Origin: Anodontia alba
Lineage: Eukaryota > Mollusca > Bivalvia > Lucinida > Lucinidae
NCBI GenBank assembly: GCA_964016985.1
Contig: OZ024823.1
Span: forward strand, 64,128,514 to 64,192,513
Reading direction: 5' to 3'
DNA length: 64,000 nucleotides
Part shown: one piece after another, positions 22,850 through 34,389 of the stretch
Layout of the letters: each line of letters starts with the position of its first letter
Position numbering within the stretch: position 1 is the first letter of the stretch
Notes under the pieces: generated by a model
Told to the model about the DNA's origin: nothing
The model's input: the letters and a program-made list of their open reading frames with translations, nothing else
Databases searched by the model: none
Position numbers and translations under genes: made by a program

Positions 22850-25266
22850 TAGAAATGTGTAAGTATGACACAGATGCCCCCGCCCAAGGCCATCCTCAAC
22901 CACATGCAGGTATTTTGCAAAATGAGGTTGAAAAAAGGGACAAATCAATCTTTTTTAAAAAAAATATCAGAAGGAAAACATCTTTTGAAGGTGAAAAAGG
23001 GCCATAACTCCCATAATAATGGATTGATTTTACCCTACTTGGAACTTGACCTCTATTTTATGATTATATACCTGTGTGTTAAATTTGAATTCAATACACT
23101 AATGTTTTCAAAATTATATCAAACTGAAACTATTTTTCAACGTTGAAAAAGGGCTGTAACTCCAAATATAATTGGTGGATTTTACCCTAAATCAAAACTG
23201 ACCTATATTTTATAATTATATGCTTGTGTATAAAATATGAATCCAATTCACTAATCTTTTCAAAAGTTATGGAACGGAAACCATTTTTCAAAGCTGAAAA
23301 AAGGCCATAACTCCAAAAATATTGGTTGATTTTACCCTAAATCCAACTTGATATACATTTTATGATTATATACCTGTGTATAAAATTTGAATCCAATACA
23401 CTAATCTTTTCAAAAGATATCGAACGGAAACCATTTTTTCAACTATTTTTCAATATTGATAAAGGGCCGTAACTCCAAAATAATTGGTGGATTTTACCCT
23501 AACTCAAACTTGACCTATATTTTATAATTATATGCTTGTGTATAAAATATGAATCCAATTCACTAATCTTTTCAAATGTTATGGAACGGAAACCACTTTT
23601 CAAAGTTGAAAAAGGGCCATAACTCCAAAAATAATTGATGGATTTACCCTAAATCCAACTTGACATACTTTTTATGATTATATACCTGTGTATAAAATTT
23701 GAATCCAATACACTGATCTTTTCAAAAGATATCGAACGGAAACCATTTTTCAACTATTTTACAACATTGATAAAGGGCCGTAACTCCAAAAATAATTGTT
23801 GGATGTTATCCTAAATCAAACTTGACCTATATTTTATAATTATATGCTTGTGTATAAAATATGAATCCAATTCACTAATCTTTTCAAATGTTATGGAACG
23901 GAAACCATTTTTCAAAGGTGAAAGAGGGCCATCATCAAAATAATTGGTGGATTTTACCCTAAATCGTACTTGACCTACATTTTATGATTATATACCTGTG
24001 TATAAAATTTGAATCCTACACTATTTTCAAAAGATATCGAACGGAAACCATTTTTCAACTATTTTTCAACATTGATAAAGGGCCATAACTCCAGAAATAA
24101 TTGGTGGATTTTACCCTAAATCAAAATTGACCTATATTTTATAATTATATGCTTGTGTATAAAATATGAATCCAATACACTCATCTTTTCAAAAGTTATG
24201 GAACGGAAACCATTTTTCAAAGTTGAAAAAGGGCCACAACTCCCAAAATAACAGACGGATTTTACTCTAAATAGAACTTGACCTACATTTTATGATTATA
24301 TACTTGTGTACAAAATTTCAATTCAATACACCAATCCTTTCAAAAGATATCGAACGGAAACCATTTTTCAACTATTTTACAACATGGATAAAGAGCCATA
24401 ACTCCAAAAATAATTGGTGGATGTTACCCTAAATCAAACTTGACCTATATTTTATAATTATATGCTTGTGTATAAAATATGAATCCAATTCACTAATCTT
24501 TTCAAATGTTATGGAACGGAAACCATTTTTCAAAGCTGAAAAAGGGCCATAACTCCAAAAATAATTGGTGGATTTTACCCTAAATCGTACTTGACCTACA
24601 TTTTATGATTACATACCTGTGTATAAAATTCGAATCCAATACACTAATCTTTTCAAAAGATATCGAACAGAAACCATTTTTCAACTATTTTTCAACATTG
24701 ATAAAGGGCCGTAACTCCAGAAATAATAGGTGGATTTTACCCTAAATCGAACTTGACCTATATTTTATAATTATATGCTTGTGTATAAAATATGAATCCA
24801 ATACACTCATCTTTTCAAAAGTTATGGAACGGAAACCATTTTTCAAAGTTGAGAAAGGGCCATAACTCCCAAAATAATAAATTGATTTTACTCTAAATCG
24901 AACTTGACCTACATTTTATGATTATATACCTGTGTACAAAATTTCAATCCAATATACCAATCCTTTCAAAAGATATCGCACGGAAACCATTTTTCAAAGT
25001 TGAAAATTTTTCAAAGTTGAAAAGGGCCATAACTCCCAAAATAATTGGTGGATTTTACCCTAAATCGAACTTGGCCTACATTTTATGATTATATACCTGT
25101 GTATTAAATTTCAATCCAATACACCAATCCTTTCAAAAGATATCGCACGGAAACCAAAAGTGTTACGTACGGGACGGACGGACGGGGCGGACGGGACGGA
25201 CGTACGTACGGACAGCGGTGAAACTATATGCCCCCCACCCCCCATTGAAAATGGCGGGGGCATAAC
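22850..25266 (+). mobile_element. Minisatellite-bearing element inserted in an inverted-repeat arm
   Basis: The boundaries come from comparing the two arms: the left arm reads GAAAAACAAACAGG without interruption (inverted at 19588-19601), while here GAAAAAC is followed by 2417 bp ending CATAAC and then AAACAGG. This gives AAC as a possible 3-bp duplication. The insert starts TAGAAATGTGTAAG, has GATGCCCCCGCCC near its start and GGCGGGGGCATAAC at its end (imperfect inverted ends), a tandem array inside, and a GGACGGACGG run at 25175-25205. It encodes no protein. The design resembles the minisatellite-cored pearl-type elements described from bivalves. Confidence 0.8.
22980..25160 (+). repeat. 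About 156-bp tandem array with a 312-bp dimeric higher order
   Basis: Fourteen or so units marked AAAGGGCCATAACTCC and ATATGAATCCAAT or TTTGAATCCAAT. Two unit types alternate. Type A has TATGCTTGTGTATAAAATAT and GTTATGGAACGG; type B has TATACCTGTGTATAAAATTT and GATATCGAACGG plus an extra TCAACTATTTTTCAAC. Successive A units start near 23221, 23533, 23847, 24150, 24464 and 24776, about 312 bp apart. The last two units are both type B. Confidence 0.93.
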
Positions 25267-25392
25267 AAACAGGTTATTGTCTGGACAAGATCAAATATGG
25301 GCTTTTTGAGCACTCAAGGGCAAAGTCATATCGTGATGGCTCAATATGACTGATATATGGCAATATGGCATTCTCAGTGCATTTACAGAAAA

Positions 25393-26569
25393 AACCTATA
25401 GTTAACAACTGAGATGTAACGACGTCACACGATCATCAAGTGACCTCAAAATAAATCATGGTTCTCTCCAGTATGACAGGACGATGGTGACATTATGACA
25501 TCAATGAAGTTGTTGAAATAGGAAAACTGTGTGCAACTGGTTTCAATTTTAGCCTTAAACAAGATTTTTTTTGCAAAATAATTGGGTCTAAAATCAATAC
25601 AGTAATATGATGAATTCACTAGATATGTCCAAACACTGTATTTGATCAGCATAGGCCATACAGTACAGGAGATATGACCATGAGAAAGTTTTGTGGACAA
25701 ATGGACAGAGCCAGTTTTTTAGCCTCTCCTAAAAAGCTTCAAAATACATGTATAGAGATAGTCCTGATATATATAATTATTATTGCCAGCATAAATTTTA
25801 AAATCCAAAGCTATCAGATTTCGGTTGTCTGTCTTGAAAAACACAGAAATACCTATGTTCATATTTTATTGCACTTTCTATGACAAGAGTTAATGTCAGT
25901 ATATATAAGTATCTTTGTAAAAGCTTGACTAGTTAATCTATAATATCAGGTATTGTAACAGCAGTTGGTAATGCAGTTCCTTGTCCTGCAAACTTGTGCA
26001 TTTGGTCAGGGCTCTACACTGTGGTGGATATATTCTTCATAGATGTAGAAAGGAGTATCAAAAAATGTGGAAGAAAAAAAACTAGTAAAATGTATCCTAA
26101 ATTATCCCCTTATCTGGAGCTACCCGATTTACCCTAAGTATTCAGACAGAGAGGCATGACAAAATAGTGCAGTGACTGCAGACCCAGATCAGACACAGCA
26201 GGACAATCTCCGATCAGGGTCTACACTGTGCCATCGAGCAGTTTTTAGACAGATAAATGGATAAACTTCTTCAAATTTTAGGACAGGTATGGTAAGAACT
26301 TATGTTGTACCAATATTTAGGTTAAATAGAGTACTTTTTTTTCTAGGCAGTCAACATGCTGGAAACCTGGATTTGAGACAAAATGAAAATGAAAGTTGAT
26401 GAAGTATAAAAAATAACTCAGTTGAATTACTTTAAGAGATGATGCAATACTTTGATAACTTGTACAACACTTAAATTATTTAAAAAGCAGATGATCCCTA
26501 AAGGGGATAAATGCCCCTGCTACTGCCAGTTTGGCTTTGTAGATTATTCTGAACAAAAAGCAAAAGAAA
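25393..26569. other. Non-coding DNA
   Basis: No gene is seen. A copy of the dispersed dyad motif lies at 26168-26231 (GACCCAGATCAGACACAG and, inverted, CGATCAGGGTCTACACTG). Confidence 0.6.
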
Positions 26570-26910
26570 TATGGCAAAATTGCTAAGTGAATCAAGGGTA
26601 TGTAACTCTAGTAATAAACATTTGATCAGAGTTCTGTGACCGTTATGCACATGCCCTTTTCTACAAGTTTCAAAACATTATCTTGAAACCTGTAGAAGTT
26701 ACAGACACACGAACCCTACTATCCCATGTGTATGGCAAAATTTCTACGTAAATCCAGGGTATGAAACTCTAGCAATAAAAATTTGATCTGTGACCTTTAT
26801 GCACATGCCGAGCCTATATTCTTACTTTTCTGCAAGTTTCAAATCATTATCTTGAAAACTGTTGGAGAAGTTGCAGAAACTCTACTATGCCATGTGTATA
26901 AGGCCATATT
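26570..26910 (+). repeat. Two tandem copies of a unit of about 180 bp
   Basis: Copies start near 26570 and 26745, sharing ATGGCAAAATT, GGGTATGAAACTCTAG, CAATAAA, GACCTTTATGCACATGCC and CATTATCTTGAAA. They are the short, old version of the longer minisatellites elsewhere in the window. Confidence 0.8.
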
Positions 26911-29460
26911 TCTAAGTAAATCAATTGTATGTATAATCCAGATGCTGAAATTCATAAAAGCTCTAAATCCCAAGAAAAATCCCCCCATCATTCGAAAGGA
27001 CAAATTTGGTCTCATATTAAAGCTTGACATCTCTACTATCCTTTGCCGGGTGTTGTCACGTCCGCACATGGTAGCGTCATATTGCAAAATGGGGAGGTAA
27101 CTCTGTACCATGGCAGTCTGAGAATAGAAACATAGGTATCTAGACGAGAAAATAAATGTACTAAATCATTTTGAATTCTTCAGGTTGCAACGTTTTATAA
27201 ACATACAATAATTATGCTATAGATAGATGCTTTTGAACAAAGAGTTAAATGCCAATTAGTATAATCTATGTGATGTATTAGACAGTAATCCCATAAAAGT
27301 AGCACATTCGCCGTTTAACTGTGAAACTTTGATATGTAATTTTTAACTCTGAGTTCTAAATATTCTCAAAGAGCAATCCATAAGCTTCCAAAAACTGTAA
27401 GTTAAATTTGTCTTTGTTGTAAATATAGTCAGCTATACCGTACCGAAGATGCCTACCTTATATATAAAATATCCGTCAAAATGCATGTTCCAAATACTGT
27501 TACCATTGACTCAAAAGTTTCTGATAGTTTTTCAGCTATAAAAGATGTAATATGTTGTTATACAAATGATAAGCAGGGTACGGAAATGCAATCCTCAACA
27601 AATTTTAGAGTTTCGTCCTTATATAATATGCGGTAACATATGTAACACAGTGAAACATTACACATTCTTCATCTTATTGTTTAATTAGTTTAGTTTAACC
27701 ATATTTTATTGCATGTAATCTTATCATTTGTTTAACTAAATCAAATTTTATGTGTTTGCTTTAATAAGTACACTCTACTTTGTTCGAGTGATGCAATTTG
27801 TGTGTCACTACATTAATGTCAAGATTAAGTGCAGTCTCTAACCCGTATCTTTTTTTTTTCAAATATCATGCAAATGGCTTACATAAGCATTAGTACAACA
27901 ACACTTACAGGTTTGCACAGTCGTATCAGTGCTTTGTGTTTTCATAAACACAGGCACAACAGAAAGTAACGAGTTTTGTCTAACAGAAAAGACTAAATAG
28001 TCTGCATGATTAGAAAGTTGGTCTTTGTCTGCTTGTATTCCTGTTTTATATACTGTAGTGTTATTACATGAGTATTTTGGACTTTATATTGGGTAAATCA
28101 TAACTTATGTAAGTTAAGCTGTGACTTCCATGCATATCAATCTGTGCATTCATGCAGGTTTGTCAGCTAGATATGTTCTACATGTAGATTTGGACAGCTT
28201 AGAAACATAACATGGACTATAAACATTGTTTTAACCTCTAATTCAACTGCCTAATCAAACATAGGATTCCCGTTTACGCATTATTTACAGATAAAGAAGC
28301 AAACACAAAACAGCGACGTATGTCTTAAACTCTTCTAGAGGTAGGATTTAGACACCCTCCTACACCATAGCTGGGAATTTCGGAGACATATTTGATAAAC
28401 TTTATTGTTACTTTATAATAAAATGTGTTCGCAGCCTGACTGTCACAGTGTTGTTTACGTTACTTCAAATACTTTTGTGAAAGCGAATGATAAAACAAAT
28501 ATTAAACAAATATACAAAGTATTTAAAATGTTACAAACAGGGTGTTATATTAATGCCAATTTAGAGTAAGTTTGATGAGGCTTTTAAATAAAACAAAACC
28601 ATACCAATTTTAACAAATTGTTTCATGGCAAACCTTGCATACACATATTGGCCATGGCGGTAATAACCGCATGAAACTCGTATTTTTTTAGTATTTTGTA
28701 TTTGAAAATTCTATAAATTAAACATTATGGTCAAGTTCAGATTTACAAAAAATGAAAAAATATCATAGAGGTAGTCTAATCAGTTTAGTATTCCCTAAAT
28801 AGAATATTTGGTAAACTCCTAAAATGGCAGAATATTCAGTATTTGTTATATTTGAAATGAGAAGAGAAAGCAAACCAATGATAAAAAGACAAACAAACAA
28901 ATAAAAACAATAAGGTATAGCTGCACTACTCAGTATAAGAAAATTATCGTTCTTGATATGCTAGGCTAGTGTATAATACATAATTTAGCATTAGATATAT
29001 ATATAAGTAACGTAAATAACAAAAACAAATAAAAATAACATCCATAAAATAGATTTAAAGTGCTTTATTACAGCTTGAAAGGCCAATTAAAGTGGAATTA
29101 TAAACAAGACAAAGAAAGCACAAGGATCATGTATGAATACAAACACACAAATATGGACTGAACATAAATATATCACTGCCTATATTTGAACCAGGCTGTA
29201 AAATAATATTTGTCCCACGAAGCCTTACGGATAAGAAGGACAAGGAATTTATACTAATCACATATCTAAATATTCTATATTAGATGATTTCAAATGTTTG
29301 TTATTATAACATAACCCAAATGGTATCTCTACAATGATTAAGTACTGCAAATAACTTCTGCACATAGGTTTATCAGTTATAAATTGTTTTTTATCTTCAG
29401 AAATTAAAACTACGTTACTGTAGTCATTACTGGTATTATATTCATACTAACTTTAAATAT
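26911..29460. other. AT-rich gap, nothing recognised
   Basis: About 2.5 kb of AT-rich sequence with stops in all frames. I found no repeat array, inverted ends, coding homology or RNA gene in it. Confidence 0.55.
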
Positions 29461-29674
29461 TTAACCCTTGTCCTGCTGAATAAATTAAGATGCCACACCC
29501 ACTTCCAATTTTCAGCCAATCAGATTACTTGATCCAGGTTTTTGATACAAAGTCACATACTTAATGGCAAACAGTGCAGATCCAGATCAGTTGGCTTTTT
29601 CAGAAGCCAACTGATCTGGATCTGCACTGTTTGTAAAGACAGAGTATATCCGGGTTCAGCAGGACTAGAGTTAA
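29461..29674. mobile_element. Palindromic MITE with TTAA target sites
   Basis: A 214-bp element (including target sites) flanked by TTAA at 29461-29464 and 29671-29674. The inverted ends, CCCTTGTCCTGCTGAA and TTCAGCAGGACTAGAG, match except for two bases. The middle is a dyad (GATCCAGATCAGTTGGCTT and its complement, 29581-29623). The TTAA target suggests the piggyBac or Kolobok superfamily. A second copy in the opposite orientation lies at 38074-38281. Confidence 0.85.
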
Positions 29675-30099
29675 GTTCAGCAAATGCTGTTGCTTTAGTA
29701 GCTTGGTACTTAGTTTAGCAGAGTAGTATAAGACCTGTACCTTGATAGAAGTTGTCAAATGTCATAAAAATTGAATTGCAAGAGCAAATAAAATATAATC
29801 AAGAAAACACTAACCCAGCGATGTTTCATGTTAGATAATCTTTGCAAAAATGTCATGATTTTACTTTTAATGCTAACTTGATAAACGCAGTATGTGTTGT
29901 TTTATTACAAACTGAGTAGCGTTATTGATTTCATATTACTCCACGAGTTTTCAATTGGCATTTATCTGTTTGGTACGATGAACTTTTATAATATAAATAA
30001 CTTGACGGATACTTCTATAATCAGTCTACACCTGTCTCCACTCATTTGCATATTTTTGTTTATTTTATCTACCTAACCAGAGCTGCATTGTTGGTCTGC
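29675..30099. other. Non-coding DNA
   Basis: AT-rich, with no feature seen. Confidence 0.55.
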
Positions 30100-30321
30100 A
30101 ACATCAGGGTGGCAAACGTACGTCATAGTCACGTGGGTAAATGATATGGAGCACACGAAAATCATTTATAAACAGTGCCGCTGGAAAGTAGAAAAAGGGT
30201 AAATATTTTATGTCACGGGTAGTTTTCAGACTCCATCTATGATGCAGCTACCCCAGAAACGGCTCTAATGACATCTTCTAACTATTCCAGCTCCCAATAT
30301 TGGTCCGTTTAAGAGCTTACC

Positions 30322-32285
30322 TCGATCAACCAAAGTTTTTCTGCAGATGGGAACACACCAGGCGCTGAAATCACAAAGATAAATGGCGTTTTTGCTGCTT
30401 CGCCGACATTTTAGAGTAATTTTGACAAACACGGTTGTCACAAATATCATTTATTATTTGGTCCCGTGCAACATTGCTCAGTTTGTCGACAGATCGATTG
30501 GCATTGAAACGCCACGGCCGAAAATAAGTAAAAAACTTCCAGATAAGGAACACATCCAAATTCGGTGCATTGTGGAAATGGTATAAAACGTCACAATTTT
30601 TCATCTGTAAGTGTATTTTCGGCGGTTTATCGTAATGTCATTTTCTATTCTATCCGAATTTCTCTTAGCAAGCCTTACAGTTAACTTTTTTGCTCAAACT
30701 ACGTCACTGAAACTACGAGATACTCGTTTTAAGTTGATTGGCCAATAGCGAGAAATCAACTCATAAAGTCTCGTGACGTGCGCATCTCTTCGCCAAGAAC
30801 ATCTTTCTCGCGAGATCTAACGATACCTTATTCAGATCTCGTACATTTGACGCTTTGAATTATTGTGGGGTCTGGCCAATTTTGGCTTAAATAGCAGATG
30901 AAGAAAGCAGTTGTATTCTGCATGAATTTCCCAGATACCATTGGCCAAAGGCGACAGGTCAGTGCGTGATGGGGCGCTTCCTGTCGATGACAATGCAAAA
31001 ACAGTTTAACAAAATGGCGACTGACATAGAAAGAACATACCAACTATTTATTTTTCGTTTCGTTGGATGATATTTAATTCTACCGACTCTCGAGATAAGA
31101 TCTACTTATTTTGTTGACATGAAATGAAAGATCTGACCCCCATAGCGCGGTAGGGAGTGAGAATCTAGGTCTTTTCGCCCCAAAACCACACCACCCCTAG
31201 TCTTGTCGCCCCAAAGACGCTTCGACCCTTGTCGTTTCGCCCCACTGGTCGTTTGCCCCCCCCCCCCCCCAAGCCCCTCCCCACCCCCACACTAGTCGTT
31301 TCGGTCTTCTTGTCGTTTCACCCCTAGTACATTTAAAAAGAAATGCAGCAGAGAATTTGCAATCACTACAACTTTGGACTTGATCAACCAAAGTTTTTCT
31401 GCAGATGGGAACACACCATGCGCTGAAATCACAAAGATAAATGGCGTTTTTGCTGCTTCGCCGACATTTTAGAGTAATTTTGACAAACACGGTTGTCACA
31501 AATATCATTTATTATTTGGTCCCGTGCAACATTGCACAGTTTGTCGACAGATCGATTGGCATTGGAACGCCACGACCGACAATAAGTAAAAAAACTTCCA
31601 GATAAGGAACATTTTTTTATCTGTAAATGTATTTTTAGGCGGTTTAACTTAATGTCATTTTCTATTCTATCCGAGTTTCTCTTAGCAAGCCTTACAGTTA
31701 ACATTTTTTGCTCAAACTACATCACTGAAACTACGAGATGCTCGTTTAAAGTTGTTTGGCCAGTAGCGAGAAATCAACTCATAAAGTCCCGTGACGTGCG
31801 CATCTCTTCGCCAAGAACACCTTTCTCGCGAGATCTAACGATACCTCATTCAGATCTCGCACATTTGACGCTTTGAATTATTGTGGGATCTAGCCAATTT
31901 TGGCCTAAAAAGCAGATGAAGAATGCAAAAACAGTTTAACAAAATGGCGACTGACATGGAAAGATCATACCAACTATTTATTTTTCGTTTCGTTCGATGA
32001 TATTGAATTCTACCGACTCTCGAGATAAGATCTACTTATTTTGTTGACATGAAATCAAAGATCTGGCCCCCATAGCGCGGTAGGCAGTGAGAATCTAGGT
32101 CTTTTCGCCCCCCCCCCCCCCCCCACCCCCGAACCACCCCTACTCCTAGTCGCCCCAAAGACGTTTCGACCCTTGTCGTTTCGCCCTACTGGTCGTTTGG
32201 CCCCCTAGTCGTTTCGGTCCCCTTGTCGTTTCGCCCCTAGTATATTTAAAAAGAAATGCGTCAGAGAATTTACAATCACTACATC
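30322..32285. repeat. Internal direct duplication of the 3.16-kb transposon
   Basis: Copy 1 (about 30322-31375) and copy 2 (about 31380-32285) share GATCAACCAAAGTTTTTCTG at their starts and TTTAAAAAGAAATGC near their ends. Copy 2 lacks about 90 bp (31919-31926 region relative to 30900-30995). Each carries C-rich repeats (TCGTTTCGCCCC, near 31190-31330 and 32105-32245). On the minus strand both keep a small frame beginning MIFVTTVFVKITLK, too short and repeat-borne to call a gene. Confidence 0.85.
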
Positions 32286-32499
32286 TTATCAATAGAGTAA
32301 GATACCTAAGCTTCTGTAAACGAGAACCTGCTTTATGATTAAACAAGGCAAATATTTGTAATACAGATCAGCCTGTCTACCGTCGACTCTCAATGACGCA
32401 TATGATGTTTACCTCCGAGATAGCATGGTATCTTTTGTTTCTGTATCACCGAAATCGCTTCCAGGTAATGTCTGTAGCTGTAAAAGCTGGTTTTAGACT

Positions 32500-32930
32500 T
32501 ACCTGATTAAAACCGTGACTTCGCAACGTCTGATCCGCCCTTTTTTGGTTTGCTTTGAGATAGTATATTATGACTAATGCCTATACTTTCTCTATTCTTT
32601 GCTGAACAGGTCGATTAAAGTCTCACCTGGTGGGACCATGCATCTGTACCGTCTGATCTGCGCCTTTGTCGTTCGTTCTGTGATAAGAGTAATGGTGTTA
32701 GATTCTGTATTTTGGGTTTGAATGCTATATAGTTTTTTGCTAAGCAGGCCAGAAAAACGGACACCCTGCATCTTTACAATCTGATATGCGCCTTTTTTTG
32801 TTCATTCTTGAATATTATAATGCCGGTCAGTCCGGAGTTTAAATGCTAGATAGCTTTTTTGCCAAGCAGTGCAGTTTAAATTTTACCTATGCAAACTCTG
32901 CATTCGTACGGTCCGATCTGTGCCTTTTAG
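32500..32930 (+). repeat. Subterminal tandem repeat, about 128 bp, four copies
   Basis: Diverged units marked GTCTGATCTGCGCCTTT (near 32528, 32649, 32780 and 32912) inside the 3.16-kb transposon. A 132-codon frame over the last unit and the terminal repeat (32869-33267) is not a gene. Confidence 0.7.
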
Positions 32931-33403
32931 TGTTAGATTGTATGATAGTATAATGTTTCTAGTGTATGGTTTTTTATATCTGAATTTGAAGACTCGAGCG
33001 TCTGTTTGCATAGGAAAACACCATAAAACTAGTCAAAGAATCGTTAGAGTAAAACAAATAAAACCCGAAAAGTATCATGATGAAGAAAATACGAGGGCTG
33101 AACAGATACTATATGTTGACGGGCTGCATCATAGATGTAATCTGAAAACTACCTGTGACTTAAAATATTTACCCTTTTTCTACTTCCCAGCGGCACTGTT
33201 TATCAATGATTTTCGTGTGCTTCGTATCATTTACCCACGTGACTATGACGTACGTTTGCCACCCTGAACATACTGACTTTTAAATGGTACTGTAACTGCA
33301 GGCTTGTTTTGCTTATGTGAAAGAGCTGCAAACGGATCTCCTAAACTAATGTTAACATAATTCAACAGCACTCCCGAGGGTGGGAATGGTAAAAGAAAAT
33401 AAG

Positions 33404-33535
33404 TACGGTAAATGTCCTAAAATTTCGAACAAAATTAAATAATTTCAGTTCTTGCTGTTCGAAAATTTTTTAGAAATTATGATTTGCTAAAAAATTTACT
33501 GTTTACTGTTCGAAATTTTAGGACAGATTCACTTA
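33404..33535. repeat. 132-bp palindromic MITE
   Basis: TACGGTAAATGTCCTAAAAT at the left is matched inverted by ATTTTAGGACAGATTCACTTA at the right, and TTCGAAA blocks lie inside. A related copy is at 45460-45614, ending ATTTTAGGACATTTACCGTA. Confidence 0.75.
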
Positions 33536-33996
33536 CAGCCAAAATTGACCTGGCTATCGGACGCTTTCGGTCACCCGAAACGACAAAAAAGGACCTACAC
33601 GACGAAAGGGTTTTCTTATTTGCTATGTGTGATTGGTAAACTCAAAGACGTATAAAATTACTATGTATTATTTACGTCCTTGGTAAACTGAATGTGAGAT
33701 TGTATGAACTAATAAATAATTACCACACTGATGTTTGTTTTCAATTCCATCCGGTTAATTCTATGTCGAATAATGTTTCTCATAACAAAACAATTAATTA
33801 TCCGGTACACTTATTAATCGCCAGATACGTTTGTTCGGCACTCCGGGAATGTGCCACTTTCTTAAAATAGGCTGGCTTAGTCCACTGTCTTCTTACGTAA
33901 CAAGAATATTAATTAAGCAAGGTATGATAATATAAAACTCATATACTAGACATTTGAATCACAGTTTAGATATAATGACAAAAATAAAATTTATGA
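33536..33996. other. Sequence upstream of the THAP exon
   Basis: Non-coding; expected to contain the 5' region of the transposase gene and the left end of its transposon, but I could not find an inverted end matching the right side. Confidence 0.4.
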
Positions 33997-34389
33997 TCGG
34001 CAGATCGGATCGGACTTGGCTTTTATACCCGACCCGAGGATCTTAGTACAGAACGTCGAAGATTATGGCTTGCTCAGCTGAACCAAGATTTAGAGGGAAA
34101 GAACTTGGCGAACATCCGCATTTGCTCTGACCATTTTATAAACAGTAAGTAACCAGCATGTTTATATAAACTTAGGAATTGGGAAGTAGAGTGCCATATT
34201 TTCTATCCAGAAGTTTCCTGGACATGTTTACATCGACTAAGTAAAGTAATTGGTGACACCTACTTTTCCTTTCAGCTTAGTCCTCTATCCTGCTTTTTGC
34301 ATTTAACTGGGTCAAATTTAAGTATATTTCCTAGAGATAAGCACTGCTATACGTCTGTTGCCGCATTCTACACAAGAGCGGGGAATGGG

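Larger units (their letters stand above)
19465..25392. repeat. About 6-kb imperfect inverted repeat
   Basis: Left arm about 19465-20735, right arm about 21990-22849 plus 25267-25392. Paired landmarks: TTTCTGTAAATGC (19466) with GCATTTACAGAAA (25379); TTGAGTGCTCAAAAAGCCCA (19531) with its complement near 25298; AATGCCTGTCCTGATTATCT inverted near 19615; ACTGTCAGATCCTGTCAG (20350) with CTGACAGGATCTGACAGT (22112). The loop is a 72-bp minisatellite. The right arm holds a 2.4-kb insertion; the left arm holds a tRNA-like segment missing from the right. No transposase was found. Confidence 0.85.
30105..33266. mobile_element. 3.16-kb non-autonomous DNA transposon, 144-bp inverted ends
   Basis: Ends start CAGGGTGGCAAACGTACG on both sides. 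The inverted repeats (30105-30248 and 33123-33266) run about 144 bp with roughly ten mismatches. AACAT flanks both sides (30100-30104 and 33267-33271) as a 5-bp target duplication. The interior has no transposase. It holds a 1-kb direct duplication, runs of GTCGTTTCGCCCC and a subterminal tandem repeat. CAGGG ends recall hAT elements, but a 5-bp duplication is unusual for them, so I leave the superfamily open. Confidence 0.9.

Noticed and set aside
17860..25160. Possible CRISPR-like arrays
   Set aside because: Units are contiguous and diverged without unique spacers, and the context is eukaryotic; these are satellites.
26783..27111. Overlapping frames of about 100 codons on both strands
   Set aside because: Partly within a tandem repeat; no recognisable domain or splice context.
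32869..33267. A 132-codon plus-strand frame
   Set aside because: It spans a subterminal tandem repeat and the terminal inverted repeat of a DNA transposon and ends at its boundary.
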